NCBI GenBank assembly: GCA_002070215.1
Contig: MWCV01000001.1
Coordinates: 102,350 to 166,349 of the forward strand
From: Chloroflexi bacterium ADurb.Bin180
Lineage (GTDB): Bacteria; Chloroflexota; Anaerolineae; UBA2200
Direction: 5' to 3'
DNA: 64,000 nt
Within the stretch, counting starts at the first letter, position 1; every line of letters starts with the position of its first letter. Positions 52,479-61,640 of this stretch are shown piece by piece. The position numbers and the translations under genes are program-made. The notes beneath the pieces are model-generated. The model made no database searches and had not been told where the DNA came from. It worked only from the letters and a program-made list of their open reading frames with translations.

Positions 52479-53024
52479 ATGACTAGTGACGATCAGAATC
52501 TGAATAGTCCTGTACCAGAGATACCCGTGCCGGAGAGCGCACCAGCTGAACCGCAGCCATCCGCAGAGCCGCAGCCAAGCGACTTTGTTGTGCCAGAGTC
52601 GGTTCCTGTGCCCCCTCCGACCCCATCGGCATCTTCCTGGCCGGCCAAGGACGCGTCGGACAATGACAAACTGATGGCAGGGCTGGCCTACGCCACGCAG
52701 ATAATTGTTCCGGTTATCGTTCCGGCGGTGATGCTGCTGTCTGACGAGAGCAAAGCTCGCCCGTTCCAAAAGTTCCATGCGATTCAGTCGCTGGGGTTCC
52801 TGGTGGCTGGCGTGGTCTATGAGGTGCTGGCTACCATCGTGTATTTCCTGCTCAGCGTCGTTACAGCGGGCTGTCTGGCCTGTGTGCTCTGGGTGCTCTT
52901 CCTGGTGCCTGTCGTTCCGGCTCTGTACTATGCCTGGCAGGCCTACAAGGGGCTCTATTTCAAGATCCCCTTCCTGACCGAGTTTATGGTCAACAGCAAG
53001 TGGCTGGAGATTCCGGCCGAATAA
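52479..53024 (+). CDS. Small DUF4870/Tic20-like membrane protein
   Basis: A 181-residue protein. A Pro/Glu/Ala-rich N-terminal tail (about 1-60) precedes three or four membrane segments (about 68-155). FQKFHAIQSLGFLVAGVVYEVL has the family pattern of the DUF4870 or Tic20-like proteins. ATG 52479 has a GAGGAGG site and a TATAAT at 52453-52458 a short distance upstream. The function is unknown; such proteins are small integral membrane proteins without a defined reaction. A strong terminator follows the stop. Confidence 0.7.
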   Translation: MTSDDQNLNSPVPEIPVPESAPAEPQPSAEPQPSDFVVPESVPVPPPTPSASSWPAKDASDNDKLMAGLAYATQIIVPVIVPAVMLLSDESKARPFQKFHAIQSLGFLVAGVVYEVLATIVYFLLSVVTAGCLACVLWVLFLVPVVPALYYAWQAYKGLYFKIPFLTEFMVNSKWLEIPAE

Positions 53025-53031
53025 GGTAAGC

Positions 53032-53062
53032 AAAAGCCCCCGACGCCGCGTCGGGGGCTTTT
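53032..53062 (+). terminator. Terminator after the DUF4870-like gene
   Basis: AAAAGCCCCCGACG (53032-53045) and CGTCGGGGGCTTTT (53049-53062) form a perfect 14-bp stem around a 3-base loop, then TCTTTG. Confidence 0.92.
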
Positions 53063-53063
53063 C

Positions 53064-53092
53064 TTTGCGTTCGCGGAGTGAGACCCTATAAT
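53064..53092 (+). promoter_or_regulatory. Promoter of the recJ operon
   Basis: TTTGCG (53064-53069), a 17-base spacer, perfect TATAAT (53087-53092), about 90 bases before recJ. The -35 is poor. Confidence 0.5.
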
Positions 53093-53179
53093 CACTGGAC
53101 GCCTGAGGCCATGGCTATCCTCGCCGACGCCCGCACCATCAATGGGTGAAGGACGCCTCACTACGAAAGGACCTGCTGA

Positions 53180-54925
53180 TTGACCAGTCCGCCCAAACGT
53201 TGGGACATTCTGCCCCCCGCACCAACGGACTATGCCGCCAGCCTGTCTGATCTGTCTCCCCTGCTTGTGCAGTTGCTCTACAACCGCAGCATTCTTACTG
53301 CTGAGGAAGCAGGGGCTTTCCTGTCCTGCGCGTATGAGGAGGGTAATCCCTTCCGGCTCAAGGGCATGAGCGAAGCCGTGACGCGTCTGCGCCAGGCACT
53401 CAGGGCTCATGAGCCGATCGCCGTCTATGGTGACTATGACGTTGACGGTGTGAGTGCCACTGCGCTGCTGGTTCCGGTGCTCAGCTCGCTTGGGGCGACG
53501 GTAACCCCCTATATACCCAGCCGGATGGAAGAAGGTTATGGACTGAACGTAGACGCTCTGCAGCAGTTGGCCCAACAGGGAATCAGGCTGGTGGTGACGG
53601 TTGACTGCGGCGCGCGTTCCGTGGCCGAGGCCGAGGCAGCGAGCCGGCTTGGCCTGGACCTGATTATCACCGACCACCACACCCCGGGAGATGCTCTGCC
53701 ACAGGCTGTGGCAGTCATCGACCCCAAACGCGAAGACGACGCTTATCCATTCAAGCAACTGGCCGGCGTTGGGCTGGCTTTCAAGCTGGCTCAGGCTTTG
53801 CTGAAAACGGAAAGGCAGGTGCCCCTTTGTCGAGAGTGCAGCCTGCCAAAAGAAGAGGACTGGCTCGACCTGGTCGCCCTGGGAACCGTAGCTGACCTGG
53901 CGCCACTGGTGGGCGAGAATCGAACGCTGGTGTGCCGGGGGCTGACCGAGCTGCGCCAGGCCAGGAGGCCAGGGGTTGCGGCGATGCTACAAGAGGCCGC
54001 GGTACTGCCCCAGAACGTGGATGCCTATGTGATCGGGTTTGTCCTTGGCCCGCGCCTGAACGCCGCTGGCCGGCTCGAGAGTGCTTTTGCCAGTTATGAG
54101 CTGCTCACCACGCTATCTCAAGACAGGGCTCGTGTCCTGGCCGACCAACTGGGAGGGCAAAACCGGGAGCGCCAGAAGCTGATGCTTCAGGGCGTAGAAA
54201 AGGCGCGTCAGGAAGTTGTCGCTTTGGGAGACCAGAGGGTCTACGTGCTGGCAGATGAAGGTTATCTGGTGGGTCTGGCCGGCCTTGTTGCCAGCCGTAT
54301 CACGGATGAGTTTCATCGACCATCGGTGGTGATTGCACTGGAGCCAGATGTGAGCCGCGGCTCGGCGCGCAGCATTAGCACTTTCCACATCACCAGGGCG
54401 CTTGATGAGTGCCGCGGCCTGATGGAGCGGCATGGCGGTCACGCCGCAGCCGCTGGACTGACGATACGCAATGAAAACATCGACTCCCTGCGGTCGGAAC
54501 TGCTGCGAATCGCCGACCGCGATCTGACGGAAGAGGACCTGGTGCCTTCATTGAAGATAGACTGGGTACAGCCGTTGACCGATGTGAACGGCAATACGTG
54601 GCAGCAAATCGAGTTGCTGCGCCCCTTTGGAGTAGGCAACCCGACGCCGGTCCTGGCCAGCGCCAACGTAGAGGTGAGAGAGGCGCGAAGCATCGGCACG
54701 GACAGACCCGGTCTCAAGCTCAAGTTGAGCGATGGGCGTGCGGTGTGGGATGCCGTTGCCTTTCAAGGGGTCACTCGTGAGCAACTGGCCCCTCGTATCG
54801 ACGTGGCCTATACTCTCCAGAGGCGAACCTGGAACGGGCAAACGCGGCTGGAGATGATCATCAAAGACGTGAGACCCGCCGGGTACGTGGCGGGCCTGCA
54901 ACCGAAGCAGGCTCGGCACAAGTAG
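53180..54925 (+). CDS. recJ: Single-stranded-DNA-specific exonuclease RecJ
   Basis: A 581-residue DHH-family nuclease starting at TTG 53180. IAVYGDYDVDGVSATALL (motif I), VDCGARS and ITDHHTPG (the DHH motif), and later GRSLESAF-like and HGGHAAAAGLTI motifs are all present, so the metal site is complete. It degrades single-stranded DNA 5' to 3' in recombination and mismatch repair. The C-terminal OB-type domain (about 460-570) is normal. The next gene follows after 12 bases. Confidence 0.95.
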   Translation: MTSPPKRWDILPPAPTDYAASLSDLSPLLVQLLYNRSILTAEEAGAFLSCAYEEGNPFRLKGMSEAVTRLRQALRAHEPIAVYGDYDVDGVSATALLVPVLSSLGATVTPYIPSRMEEGYGLNVDALQQLAQQGIRLVVTVDCGARSVAEAEAASRLGLDLIITDHHTPGDALPQAVAVIDPKREDDAYPFKQLAGVGLAFKLAQALLKTERQVPLCRECSLPKEEDWLDLVALGTVADLAPLVGENRTLVCRGLTELRQARRPGVAAMLQEAAVLPQNVDAYVIGFVLGPRLNAAGRLESAFASYELLTTLSQDRARVLADQLGGQNRERQKLMLQGVEKARQEVVALGDQRVYVLADEGYLVGLAGLVASRITDEFHRPSVVIALEPDVSRGSARSISTFHITRALDECRGLMERHGGHAAAAGLTIRNENIDSLRSELLRIADRDLTEEDLVPSLKIDWVQPLTDVNGNTWQQIELLRPFGVGNPTPVLASANVEVREARSIGTDRPGLKLKLSDGRAVWDAVAFQGVTREQLAPRIDVAYTLQRRTWNGQTRLEMIIKDVRPAGYVAGLQPKQARHK

Positions 54926-54937
54926 ACAGAGGGAGCG

Positions 54938-56395
54938 ATGGAGAACACAGGCCTGATTGGTGACATCCTCGCCCTGCTGGGCGTCTTCTTTCTGGGCTTT
55001 GTGGCCGGGGTGCTCTTTGCACCGGTCCAGCGTCTGCTGGCTGGAGTCGTGAGGGGTCCCAAGGTCCTCGTCAAAGGTGCACAAGCAGTGAGCACCAGGC
55101 TGCTAGAAGCTCTCTCCTCGGCGGAAGACCGGATTGACAACAGCCGGGTGAGTCAGAGTCTGACCAACGCCGTAACGGGAGTGCTGACGATAGGGCTAAG
55201 GCAGGCCGAGGCCGCCTTCCGCGAAGGGAGAGAAGCATTTGACCGCGGCGACTATGGCACAGCGCGGCGCAGGCTATCTCTGGCGCTCCTCTGGGACCAG
55301 CGTGTCGAGCTGGCTCCGATGCACATTTCGGCCCATCTTAAGCTGGGTATGCTTGATGAGAACAAAGGCGACTTTGCCGAGGCCAAGAAGCACTACCAGA
55401 GAGCAGCACAGCTCGATCCAAACAACACCGAGGCTGCGGCTCGCCTTGGGATAGTCCATTTTCGACTCAAGGAGAATGGAGCGGCGCTCTTCCAGCTCCA
55501 GCGGGCTCTGGAACTCGATCCGTCGAATCTCGACACACACTACAGCCTGTACACCGTGTACCGTCAGGCGGGGATGGAGAAAGAAGCGCTCGAGCAACTG
55601 CGCATCATCAAAGCGGGCGAGAGCGCAGACAAGCTGGTCGAGCTCTTCGCCCAGCATGGTGCTGAGCACTTTAGGTTGGAAGCATATGTGGAGGCGGCAG
55701 CAGACTATGAACTGGCTCTGCAACTGATGCCACAGTCGCTGCCTCTATATCTAGCGCTGGGCGACCTGTATTACCTGATGAAGCAGCCACGCACTGCGGT
55801 CGAGACCTGGTGCAGAGGGCTATGGGAGGGGTACTCTGAAGCCCTGGCTGAGCGGGTTCAAACCGTGGCCAACGAAGCGGACAATGTCTGGGAGATCATC
55901 ACTCTGGTCAGGGACTGTACCGAACGCCATCCTCAAGACGGGCGATATGGCTTGCTCCTCTCCCGACTCTTGCACCTGGTCGGTGCTGAGGAGGAGAGGG
56001 TGGCCAGGCTGGAGGCAGCGGCGAGGGTCAGTGCGCCGCCAGTAGCTGCGCTGATGGAACTGGGCGAGCTCTATGCGCAGGCCGGCGATGCGGAGCGAGC
56101 CAGCCAGTGCTATCGAAACGGACTGATGGCTGTTCGTGGCCAGCAAGAGGTTTTTTGCTGTCGAGTCTGTGGAAACGTCAGCAGCGAGAACCAACAACGC
56201 TGCTTTCGGTGTGGTAATTGGCAGACCTTTGAATCTAGAGTGCGCGCCGGGTGTGAGAAGAGAAGTACGGTACCGCTCGACCTGCTCGAGAGGGCGAGCA
56301 ATGTACGACACCGCCTGGGGTCGACGTGGAGCAGAATCAGGGGCCTTCTCCCTTCAGCAGCACCGCATTCTCGAGAGGAAGACAAGCCGGTATGA
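54938..56395 (+). CDS. LapB/YciM-like TPR protein with C-terminal zinc ribbon
   Basis: A 485-residue protein. One N-terminal membrane helix (residues about 10-30) anchors a cytosolic array of TPR units (about 90-400; for example AEAKKHYQRAAQLDPNNTEAAARLG). At the end, CRVCG (from about 407) and CFRCG (from about 421) form a rubredoxin-like metal site followed by NWQTFESR. This order of parts is that of LapB/YciM, which links FtsH proteolysis to lipopolysaccharide synthesis in Gram-negatives. Here the role must differ or be unknown. The stop overlaps the ATPase start (ATGA). Confidence 0.8.
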   Translation: MENTGLIGDILALLGVFFLGFVAGVLFAPVQRLLAGVVRGPKVLVKGAQAVSTRLLEALSSAEDRIDNSRVSQSLTNAVTGVLTIGLRQAEAAFREGREAFDRGDYGTARRRLSLALLWDQRVELAPMHISAHLKLGMLDENKGDFAEAKKHYQRAAQLDPNNTEAAARLGIVHFRLKENGAALFQLQRALELDPSNLDTHYSLYTVYRQAGMEKEALEQLRIIKAGESADKLVELFAQHGAEHFRLEAYVEAAADYELALQLMPQSLPLYLALGDLYYLMKQPRTAVETWCRGLWEGYSEALAERVQTVANEADNVWEIITLVRDCTERHPQDGRYGLLLSRLLHLVGAEEERVARLEAAARVSAPPVAALMELGELYAQAGDAERASQCYRNGLMAVRGQQEVFCCRVCGNVSSENQQRCFRCGNWQTFESRVRAGCEKRSTVPLDLLERASNVRHRLGSTWSRIRGLLPSAAPHSREEDKPV

Positions 56396-57756
56396 ACGAC
56401 ACGCAGATAGTAGACCAGATGATTGGGCGCGAGGACGATGTGGCTTACGTCATGGCATGCGCGCGCGATGCCGAGTGCTGTGCCATCGTCGGGGTCAGCA
56501 ACATTGGCAAATCGACCCTTCTGCGGGCGCTGTCATCGTCGGAGCTTCAAAAGAAACACCTGGGTGGGTCAGACCGCGAGCACCTGTTTGTGTACGTCGA
56601 CCTGAATCTGGTATCTCAGGTTACTGAACAGGGTTTCTACGAGGCGATCCTACGGAACATGCTGCAGGAACTTGCGTCGCGGGGCGGGGAAGAGGGATTG
56701 CGGCAGACGGTGCAAGTAGGCTACAAGGCCGTCGTTAGTGCTGATAACCCGTTTATGATACCGCTGGCCTTTGAGGACAGCATTCAGGCCCTGTGCACGG
56801 GACAGCCAGCCAGGCTGGTTCTGCTGCTCGACGAGTTTGACGAGGTCTTTGCAGAAGTGGACTCGCGGGCCTTTGTTCGCCTCAGGGCGCTCAGGGACAG
56901 ACTGCGGGAGAGCCTTTGCTACGTCACCGCAACCGGGCGTCCCCTGAACGACAGCCAACGCGACCATGCGACGGGTGAGTTCTGCGAGATGTTCGCCGCG
57001 CATACGAGGTTTCTCAAGCCGCTGTCGACGCAGTCCTCGCAGGCCCTGCTGGACGCGTGGGCGCGACGTACGCGTACTCCGCTGACGACCGACGACATCA
57101 GCTTAATTGCCGAGGTAGCCGGCGGGCATCCTGTTCTGCTGGAAACCAGCGCGCGCGTCATCACGCGCGCGCGAGAGGAGGCCGCCTGGCACCTAGCGTC
57201 GTCAGACTATGGCCACATTCGCGAGCGGCTGGACGGCGATGCTGTGGTGAGAATCGAGTGCGCCAAACTATGGAATGACCTGAGCGTGCTGGAACAAGAA
57301 GCTCTGATTGCCTTGCTCAATGGCCAGGAGGTAGCCAGAGCGGACACACTCATCGACAAAGGGATTGTGCAAGTCACATCGACTGGCAAGAGCGTATTCT
57401 CGGAATTGCTGGCCGGTTTTGCCAGGCGACAGCAGTTGGTGCGCCGACGCGGTCCACAGGGCATCCGGATCGATGTTGAAGCCGGTGATGTCTGGGTGGA
57501 TGGCAAGCTGGCGCCGCTGCTGACGGACTTGGAGTACAAGCTGCTTTTGCTGCTTTATGGCAATCTGGATCGCATTTGTGACAAGTACAAGATTGTCGAA
57601 TCGGTCTGGGGAGAGAACTATATTGACCAAGTGGACGACGCACGGATAGAAAAGCTGGTCAGTCGCCTGCGTGAAAAGCTGGAACCGAATCCGGTTGAGC
57701 CCAAGTACGTAATGACCGTCCGCGGCCGTGGCTACAAGCTGGTAGGTCCGGAGTGA
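56392..57756 (+). CDS. AAA-type ATPase with C-terminal OmpR-type winged helix
   Basis: A 454-residue protein. An ATPase core of the AAA_16/STAND type has Walker A GVSNIGKST (from about residue 35) and Walker B LLLLDEFDE (from about 143), with a sensor-like ATGRPLND and a helical lid. The last 90 residues form a winged helix like PhoB (LTDLEYKLLLLLYG, VESVWGENYIDQVDDARIEKLVSRLREKL and TVRGRGYKLVG). Such fusions suggest an ATP-gated transcription factor. It overlaps the TPR gene by four bases and is followed by pspA. The inducing signal is unknown. Confidence 0.85.
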   Translation: MNDTQIVDQMIGREDDVAYVMACARDAECCAIVGVSNIGKSTLLRALSSSELQKKHLGGSDREHLFVYVDLNLVSQVTEQGFYEAILRNMLQELASRGGEEGLRQTVQVGYKAVVSADNPFMIPLAFEDSIQALCTGQPARLVLLLDEFDEVFAEVDSRAFVRLRALRDRLRESLCYVTATGRPLNDSQRDHATGEFCEMFAAHTRFLKPLSTQSSQALLDAWARRTRTPLTTDDISLIAEVAGGHPVLLETSARVITRAREEAAWHLASSDYGHIRERLDGDAVVRIECAKLWNDLSVLEQEALIALLNGQEVARADTLIDKGIVQVTSTGKSVFSELLAGFARRQQLVRRRGPQGIRIDVEAGDVWVDGKLAPLLTDLEYKLLLLLYGNLDRICDKYKIVESVWGENYIDQVDDARIEKLVSRLREKLEPNPVEPKYVMTVRGRGYKLVGPE

Positions 57757-57888
57757 GGATCACCTCGGGAGTAGGTTGTCAGCTTGGCGTCGGCTGGGAG
57801 TCATGAAGTATCTACTTACCGATAGTAGAATACAACCACAAGAGTGCCCACAGGGCATGGTCTGATTCTAACCTGGGAGGTTATGAAA

Positions 57889-58560
57889 ATGGCAGCACTT
57901 TTGGATCGGGTCAAGACTCTGATATCGGCTAACCTGAACTACATTGTCAGCCAGGCTCTCAAGGCCAACAGTATGGCTGTCGTCGATGAGTACATCCGCA
58001 AGGTCGAGGACAACCTCGAGGCGCTGGAAGACGCGGCCGCCACCGTGGGTGGAGAGGCCAAGACGATCAAGCGCAAGTTCGACGACCTCGATGCTCAGAC
58101 AAAAGAGCTCGACCGCAACATCGACCTGTTCCTGACTCAGGGCAAGGAAGATCTGGCTCAGGCGGCACAGTACCGTTACAACACCGTCAAGCGCCTGGCC
58201 GACACCTACGGCGAGCAGGCCAGGGCTCAGGAGTCAGAGTACAAAAAGCTCCTGGACGCCAAGCTCAAGCTGGAGGCCAAGCTCACTGAGGCCAAGCGAG
58301 AGCGGACCGAGCTCCAGGCAATGCTTGACCTGGCCAAGAGCAAGGAGCTGACGCACAAGGTGGTCGAAGGCGTCGGCGGCGTGACCGGGGCGCAGGGCGG
58401 GATGCAAGAGATTCGCGATGAGATCCAGCGCCGGCTGGACAAAGCGACAGCGCAGGGTGAGATTGACGCCACGCGCCTCGACAACCAGATGGCCGAAGCT
58501 CTGGAGAAGGACACCATTGATCGCCAGCTCGCGGCCCGCAAGGCACGACTGGGAATGTAG
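57889..58560 (+). CDS. PspA/IM30-family protein
   Basis: A 223-residue helical protein. It begins MAALLDRVKTLISANLNYIVSQA, the amphipathic membrane-binding helix of PspA/Vipp1, and continues as a long coiled coil through residue 160 with the family's regular Lys/Glu pattern, then a loop with GVGGVTGAQGG and a last helix pair. PspA/Vipp1 polymers bind and remodel damaged inner membranes. ATG 57889 lies eight bases after GGGAGG; ATG 57883 is closer to it. It is the first gene after the regulator, with 132 bases between. Confidence 0.9.
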   Translation: MAALLDRVKTLISANLNYIVSQALKANSMAVVDEYIRKVEDNLEALEDAAATVGGEAKTIKRKFDDLDAQTKELDRNIDLFLTQGKEDLAQAAQYRYNTVKRLADTYGEQARAQESEYKKLLDAKLKLEAKLTEAKRERTELQAMLDLAKSKELTHKVVEGVGGVTGAQGGMQEIRDEIQRRLDKATAQGEIDATRLDNQMAEALEKDTIDRQLAARKARLGM

Positions 58561-58579
58561 CTCGGGGTGACCGGGTCTC

Positions 58580-58613
58580 GGCGAACCCTGCCACGATTCA
58601 GGCAGGGTTCGCC
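58580..58613 (+). repeat. Perfect 13-bp hairpin between pspA and the binding-protein gene
   Basis: GGCGAACCCTGCC (58580-58592) and its exact reverse complement at 58601-58613, loop of 8 bases. No T tract follows, so it is not a standard terminator. It could reduce downstream expression or protect the pspA mRNA 3' end. Confidence 0.75.
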
Positions 58614-58727
58614 CGGCGCAGTTGCGGCGTTTGGACCGGCGAACAACAACCGGACCTATGCGCCGGTGACTCGACGATTGGAAGCCATGTCGACAGACAT
58701 TGACTTGATGGCCTCTGGAGATGTGCT

Positions 58728-59912
58728 ATGAACAGGACACGGCTGGTCTTTGTGATTGTGCTGCTGCTGGCAACCGCCGTGGTGGCGGCGTCTGTGCTGG
58801 TGCGGCGTGCAGGAGGAGTTGGACCACTGATCGACCAACCTCAAGATATCGAGGTGCGGGTGGTCTGTGCTCTGCCTGTTGAGCCCTTTGTGCAGGATGC
58901 GGCCAAGCAGTTCAACGCCGAGAAACACAAGCTTGAGAACCGAGTGATCCATGTGACCGTGGAGCCAATGGACGGCCTGACGGCAATGGGGCGCTACGAG
59001 CGCGGCGAGATGTCACCGTTTCCGACGGTGTGGATCCCCGACAGCCGCTATCTGGTCGAGCTGGTCAATGCTACGTTCAAGGAGCAGCGTGGGCGTGACA
59101 TCTTCTTGACCGGCGGAGAGTACCGGTCGCGGCCAATTGCGGTTTCGCTGTTCTCGTGGGGCATCTACTCCAGTCGGGCTGCCGTGGTGCGCACCAAGTA
59201 CGGTGAAATCGACTGGCGGGCGATCCACGATGCAGCGATTGCGAAGGGAGGCTGGCCGGAACTTGGCGGCTCGGCCGACTGGGGCTATTTCAAACTGGTG
59301 GTTCCGAATCCCCGCCGCAACGTCGGCGGACTGGCGGCGATGGTGGCTGCTGCGGGCGAGTACTATGGCCGCACGGACATCAGTGTGGCTGACGTCACCA
59401 ACCCGCAGTTCCAGCAGTGGCTGAAAGAGCTGATGGGCGCGGTCACTGACTTTAGCAGCCTGGGATCGTACTCGGTGGAGAACCTGGCCCTCTTTGGCTA
59501 TTCGATGGGCGATGGCGGCCAGTTGCTGGAGAGCGACCTGCTGATCAACATGGCTGGCATCCTGAACCGCTGGCAAGACCCGCTGGTGATTGTCTATCCG
59601 AAGTATGTCACCTGGTTCGACTTTCCCTACACGGTCTGGATGGGCGATGAAACAAGCGCCGTGGAGAAGAACGCCGCCCTCGAGTTCGAACGATTCTTGC
59701 TGCTGCCTGAGGTGCAAAAGCGTGCGGTGCAGCTAGGTCTGAGGCCGGCGAACACCGAAGTGCCGGTGACCGAGCCCAACAGCCTCTTCGTCCAGTGGGA
59801 ATCTCAGGGGGCGATGACGGTTGTGCCCAGAACGACAATGATGCGCAGCCCTGACCGAGATGTGCTGCTGGCTCTGCTGCGTTGGTTCGACCTCAATGTG
59901 ACCGAGCGGTAG
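58728..59912 (+). CDS. Membrane-anchored extracellular solute-binding protein
   Basis: A 394-residue protein. An N-terminal hydrophobic helix (about 5-27) without a lipobox acts as an anchor or uncleaved signal. The rest is a type II periplasmic-binding fold (residues 40-380) with the VRVVCALPVEPFVQDAAKQFN opening, MTAMGRYERGEM-like and PTVWIPDSRYLVELV loops, and FLLLPEVQKRAVQLGLRPAN near the end, as in SBP_bac_11-type proteins. No permease or ABC ATPase is adjacent. ATG follows GGAG. The ligand is unknown. It is 167 bases after pspA. Confidence 0.82.
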   Translation: MNRTRLVFVIVLLLATAVVAASVLVRRAGGVGPLIDQPQDIEVRVVCALPVEPFVQDAAKQFNAEKHKLENRVIHVTVEPMDGLTAMGRYERGEMSPFPTVWIPDSRYLVELVNATFKEQRGRDIFLTGGEYRSRPIAVSLFSWGIYSSRAAVVRTKYGEIDWRAIHDAAIAKGGWPELGGSADWGYFKLVVPNPRRNVGGLAAMVAAAGEYYGRTDISVADVTNPQFQQWLKELMGAVTDFSSLGSYSVENLALFGYSMGDGGQLLESDLLINMAGILNRWQDPLVIVYPKYVTWFDFPYTVWMGDETSAVEKNAALEFERFLLLPEVQKRAVQLGLRPANTEVPVTEPNSLFVQWESQGAMTVVPRTTMMRSPDRDVLLALLRWFDLNVTER

Positions 59913-59922
59913 GAGGTGAGCC

Positions 59923-61605
59923 ATGGGCCGACAGCAGACGAGACAGAAACGGGCACTGCCCTGGTTGGCGGTACTGACGACCGTCCTGCTGGGAGCATTG
60001 GTACTCTGCGGATCATGTTCCCTGGTGTACCAGGTGGCATTGCGCGACCGGCAGAAGGCGCAGGGTGGCAACGAAGTCACTCTGCGCATCGCCTACTCCC
60101 CCGATAAGGAGGTTCTTTTCCAGGAGCTGGTCAAGCGCTTTAACAACAGTAAGGCCAGGAGCCAGAACGGCAAGCGCATCGTCGTTGTGGCTACTGCGGT
60201 GGAGCCAGAGTCGATGCTGACTGCCGCAACGCAGGGCGAGTTCGACGCCCTGTGTCCCGACTCGTCGATCTGGTTGGCTCAACTCGAGTTCGACTGGCAG
60301 GAGAGCCACGGTTCAGAGTCGTCTATCATTGGGGATACGACCCGGTTTGCCGTCAGCCCGATTGTGATCGCCATGTGGGCTGACACAGCTCGCTCGATGG
60401 GTTATCCCGACAAAGCGATCGGGTGGATGGACCTGCTGAACCTGGCGCACGGCAATCCTGATTTTCGCTGGAGCCACCCTTCGACTTCTTCAGCCAGCGG
60501 GTTGCTGGCGACGCTGGCTACTTTCTATGCCGGCGCGGGCAAGACCCGCGGTCTGACCGTGGACGACGTGACAAAGCAGAGCACCCTGGACTATGTGGCG
60601 GCACTGGAAAAGACGGTACGCTACTATGGAGAGGGTGAGCGTGCCGTCATACAGCAGGTAGCCGAGAAGGGGCGCAGTTACCTGGACGCGTTTGTGGTCC
60701 AGGAGCAACTGCTGATTCAGTATAACCGCGGGCACTCGGACAAACTGGTGGCAATCTACCCCGTTGAGGGAGCAACGTGGGCCGATCACCCGCTGGTGTT
60801 CCTTGAGCGGGCTGAGGTTACGGCCGATGTGCGAGATGCCTACCATCGGTTCTGTGACCTGCTGCTTTCACCAGAAGCGCAAGCACTGGTGCTGTCCAGC
60901 GGCTATCGACCGACAGATCTGAGCATTCCATTGGACTCGGTGGCCTCACCCATCAAGCTGGCGCTGGGAGTGGATCCAAGCCAGCCCAAGACCACGTTGC
61001 AGATTCCGGGGCCGACGGTGATTCAGGTTGTGCGTGATGTCTGGCAGTATGCCAAGCGCAAGGCCAATGTCTATCTGGTAGCTGATGTGTCGGGGAGTAT
61101 GCAGGGCAAGAAACTGGAACAGGCTCGGGAGGCTTTTCTGACCTTCCTCGACATGATCAAGGGAGATCAGGAGAGGGTAGGATTGGTGGTGTTCTCCTCC
61201 AGCGAGGTACTGGCAGAACCACTGGCTGAGCTGGAACAGAATCGCGCCAGACTCAAGGCTCAGATTGAAGGTCTTTCGGCGGGAGGCGATACAGCATTGC
61301 TGGACGCCGTCAACCTGGCCTACGAGCGGCTGCAGCAGGCGGGTGACAAAGAGCGCATCAACGCCATTGTCGTGATGACCGATGGCAGGGAGAACAACTC
61401 GAGCATTCGCCTGAAGGACTTGACCAGCAAGATGCGGCGCGAGAATCAATCTGGCGTATCAGTAGTAGTGTTCTGTGTTGCCTATGGCGACGATGCTGAG
61501 ATCGATACGCTGGAGCAGCTATCGTCGGTGACGGGCGGCCAGACAAGGCGAGGAAGCACCGCGACGATTCAAGAGCTCTACAAGCTCCTTTCGACTTACT
61601 TCTAG
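59923..61605 (+). CDS. Fusion of a solute-binding domain and a VWA domain
   Basis: A 560-residue protein. A hydrophobic N-terminal helix (about 14-36) is followed by a type II binding-protein fold (about 50-360) related to the upstream protein (both contain a VxPxxxMxxAxxxGEFD-like and SPEAQALVLSSGYRPTD-like end). The C-terminal VWA domain (about 380-560) has a complete MIDAS: DVSGSM at 388, Thr in GGDTALLD near 456 and Asp in MTDGREN near 487. VWA-MIDAS domains bind partner proteins through Mg2+. A GGAGG ribosome site precedes the ATG. This fusion is a rare architecture and a key part of the cluster. Confidence 0.85.
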   Translation: MGRQQTRQKRALPWLAVLTTVLLGALVLCGSCSLVYQVALRDRQKAQGGNEVTLRIAYSPDKEVLFQELVKRFNNSKARSQNGKRIVVVATAVEPESMLTAATQGEFDALCPDSSIWLAQLEFDWQESHGSESSIIGDTTRFAVSPIVIAMWADTARSMGYPDKAIGWMDLLNLAHGNPDFRWSHPSTSSASGLLATLATFYAGAGKTRGLTVDDVTKQSTLDYVAALEKTVRYYGEGERAVIQQVAEKGRSYLDAFVVQEQLLIQYNRGHSDKLVAIYPVEGATWADHPLVFLERAEVTADVRDAYHRFCDLLLSPEAQALVLSSGYRPTDLSIPLDSVASPIKLALGVDPSQPKTTLQIPGPTVIQVVRDVWQYAKRKANVYLVADVSGSMQGKKLEQAREAFLTFLDMIKGDQERVGLVVFSSSEVLAEPLAELEQNRARLKAQIEGLSAGGDTALLDAVNLAYERLQQAGDKERINAIVVMTDGRENNSSIRLKDLTSKMRRENQSGVSVVVFCVAYGDDAEIDTLEQLSSVTGGQTRRGSTATIQELYKLLSTYF

Positions 61606-61640
61606 AGATTAACTGGCCTGGCTTTGACAAGGAGCCACCC

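Noticed and set aside
52365..53033. 222-residue minus-strand ORF
   Set aside because: It lies opposite the DUF4870-like gene, which has a ribosome site, membrane segments and a terminator; the minus ORF has no recognisable pattern.
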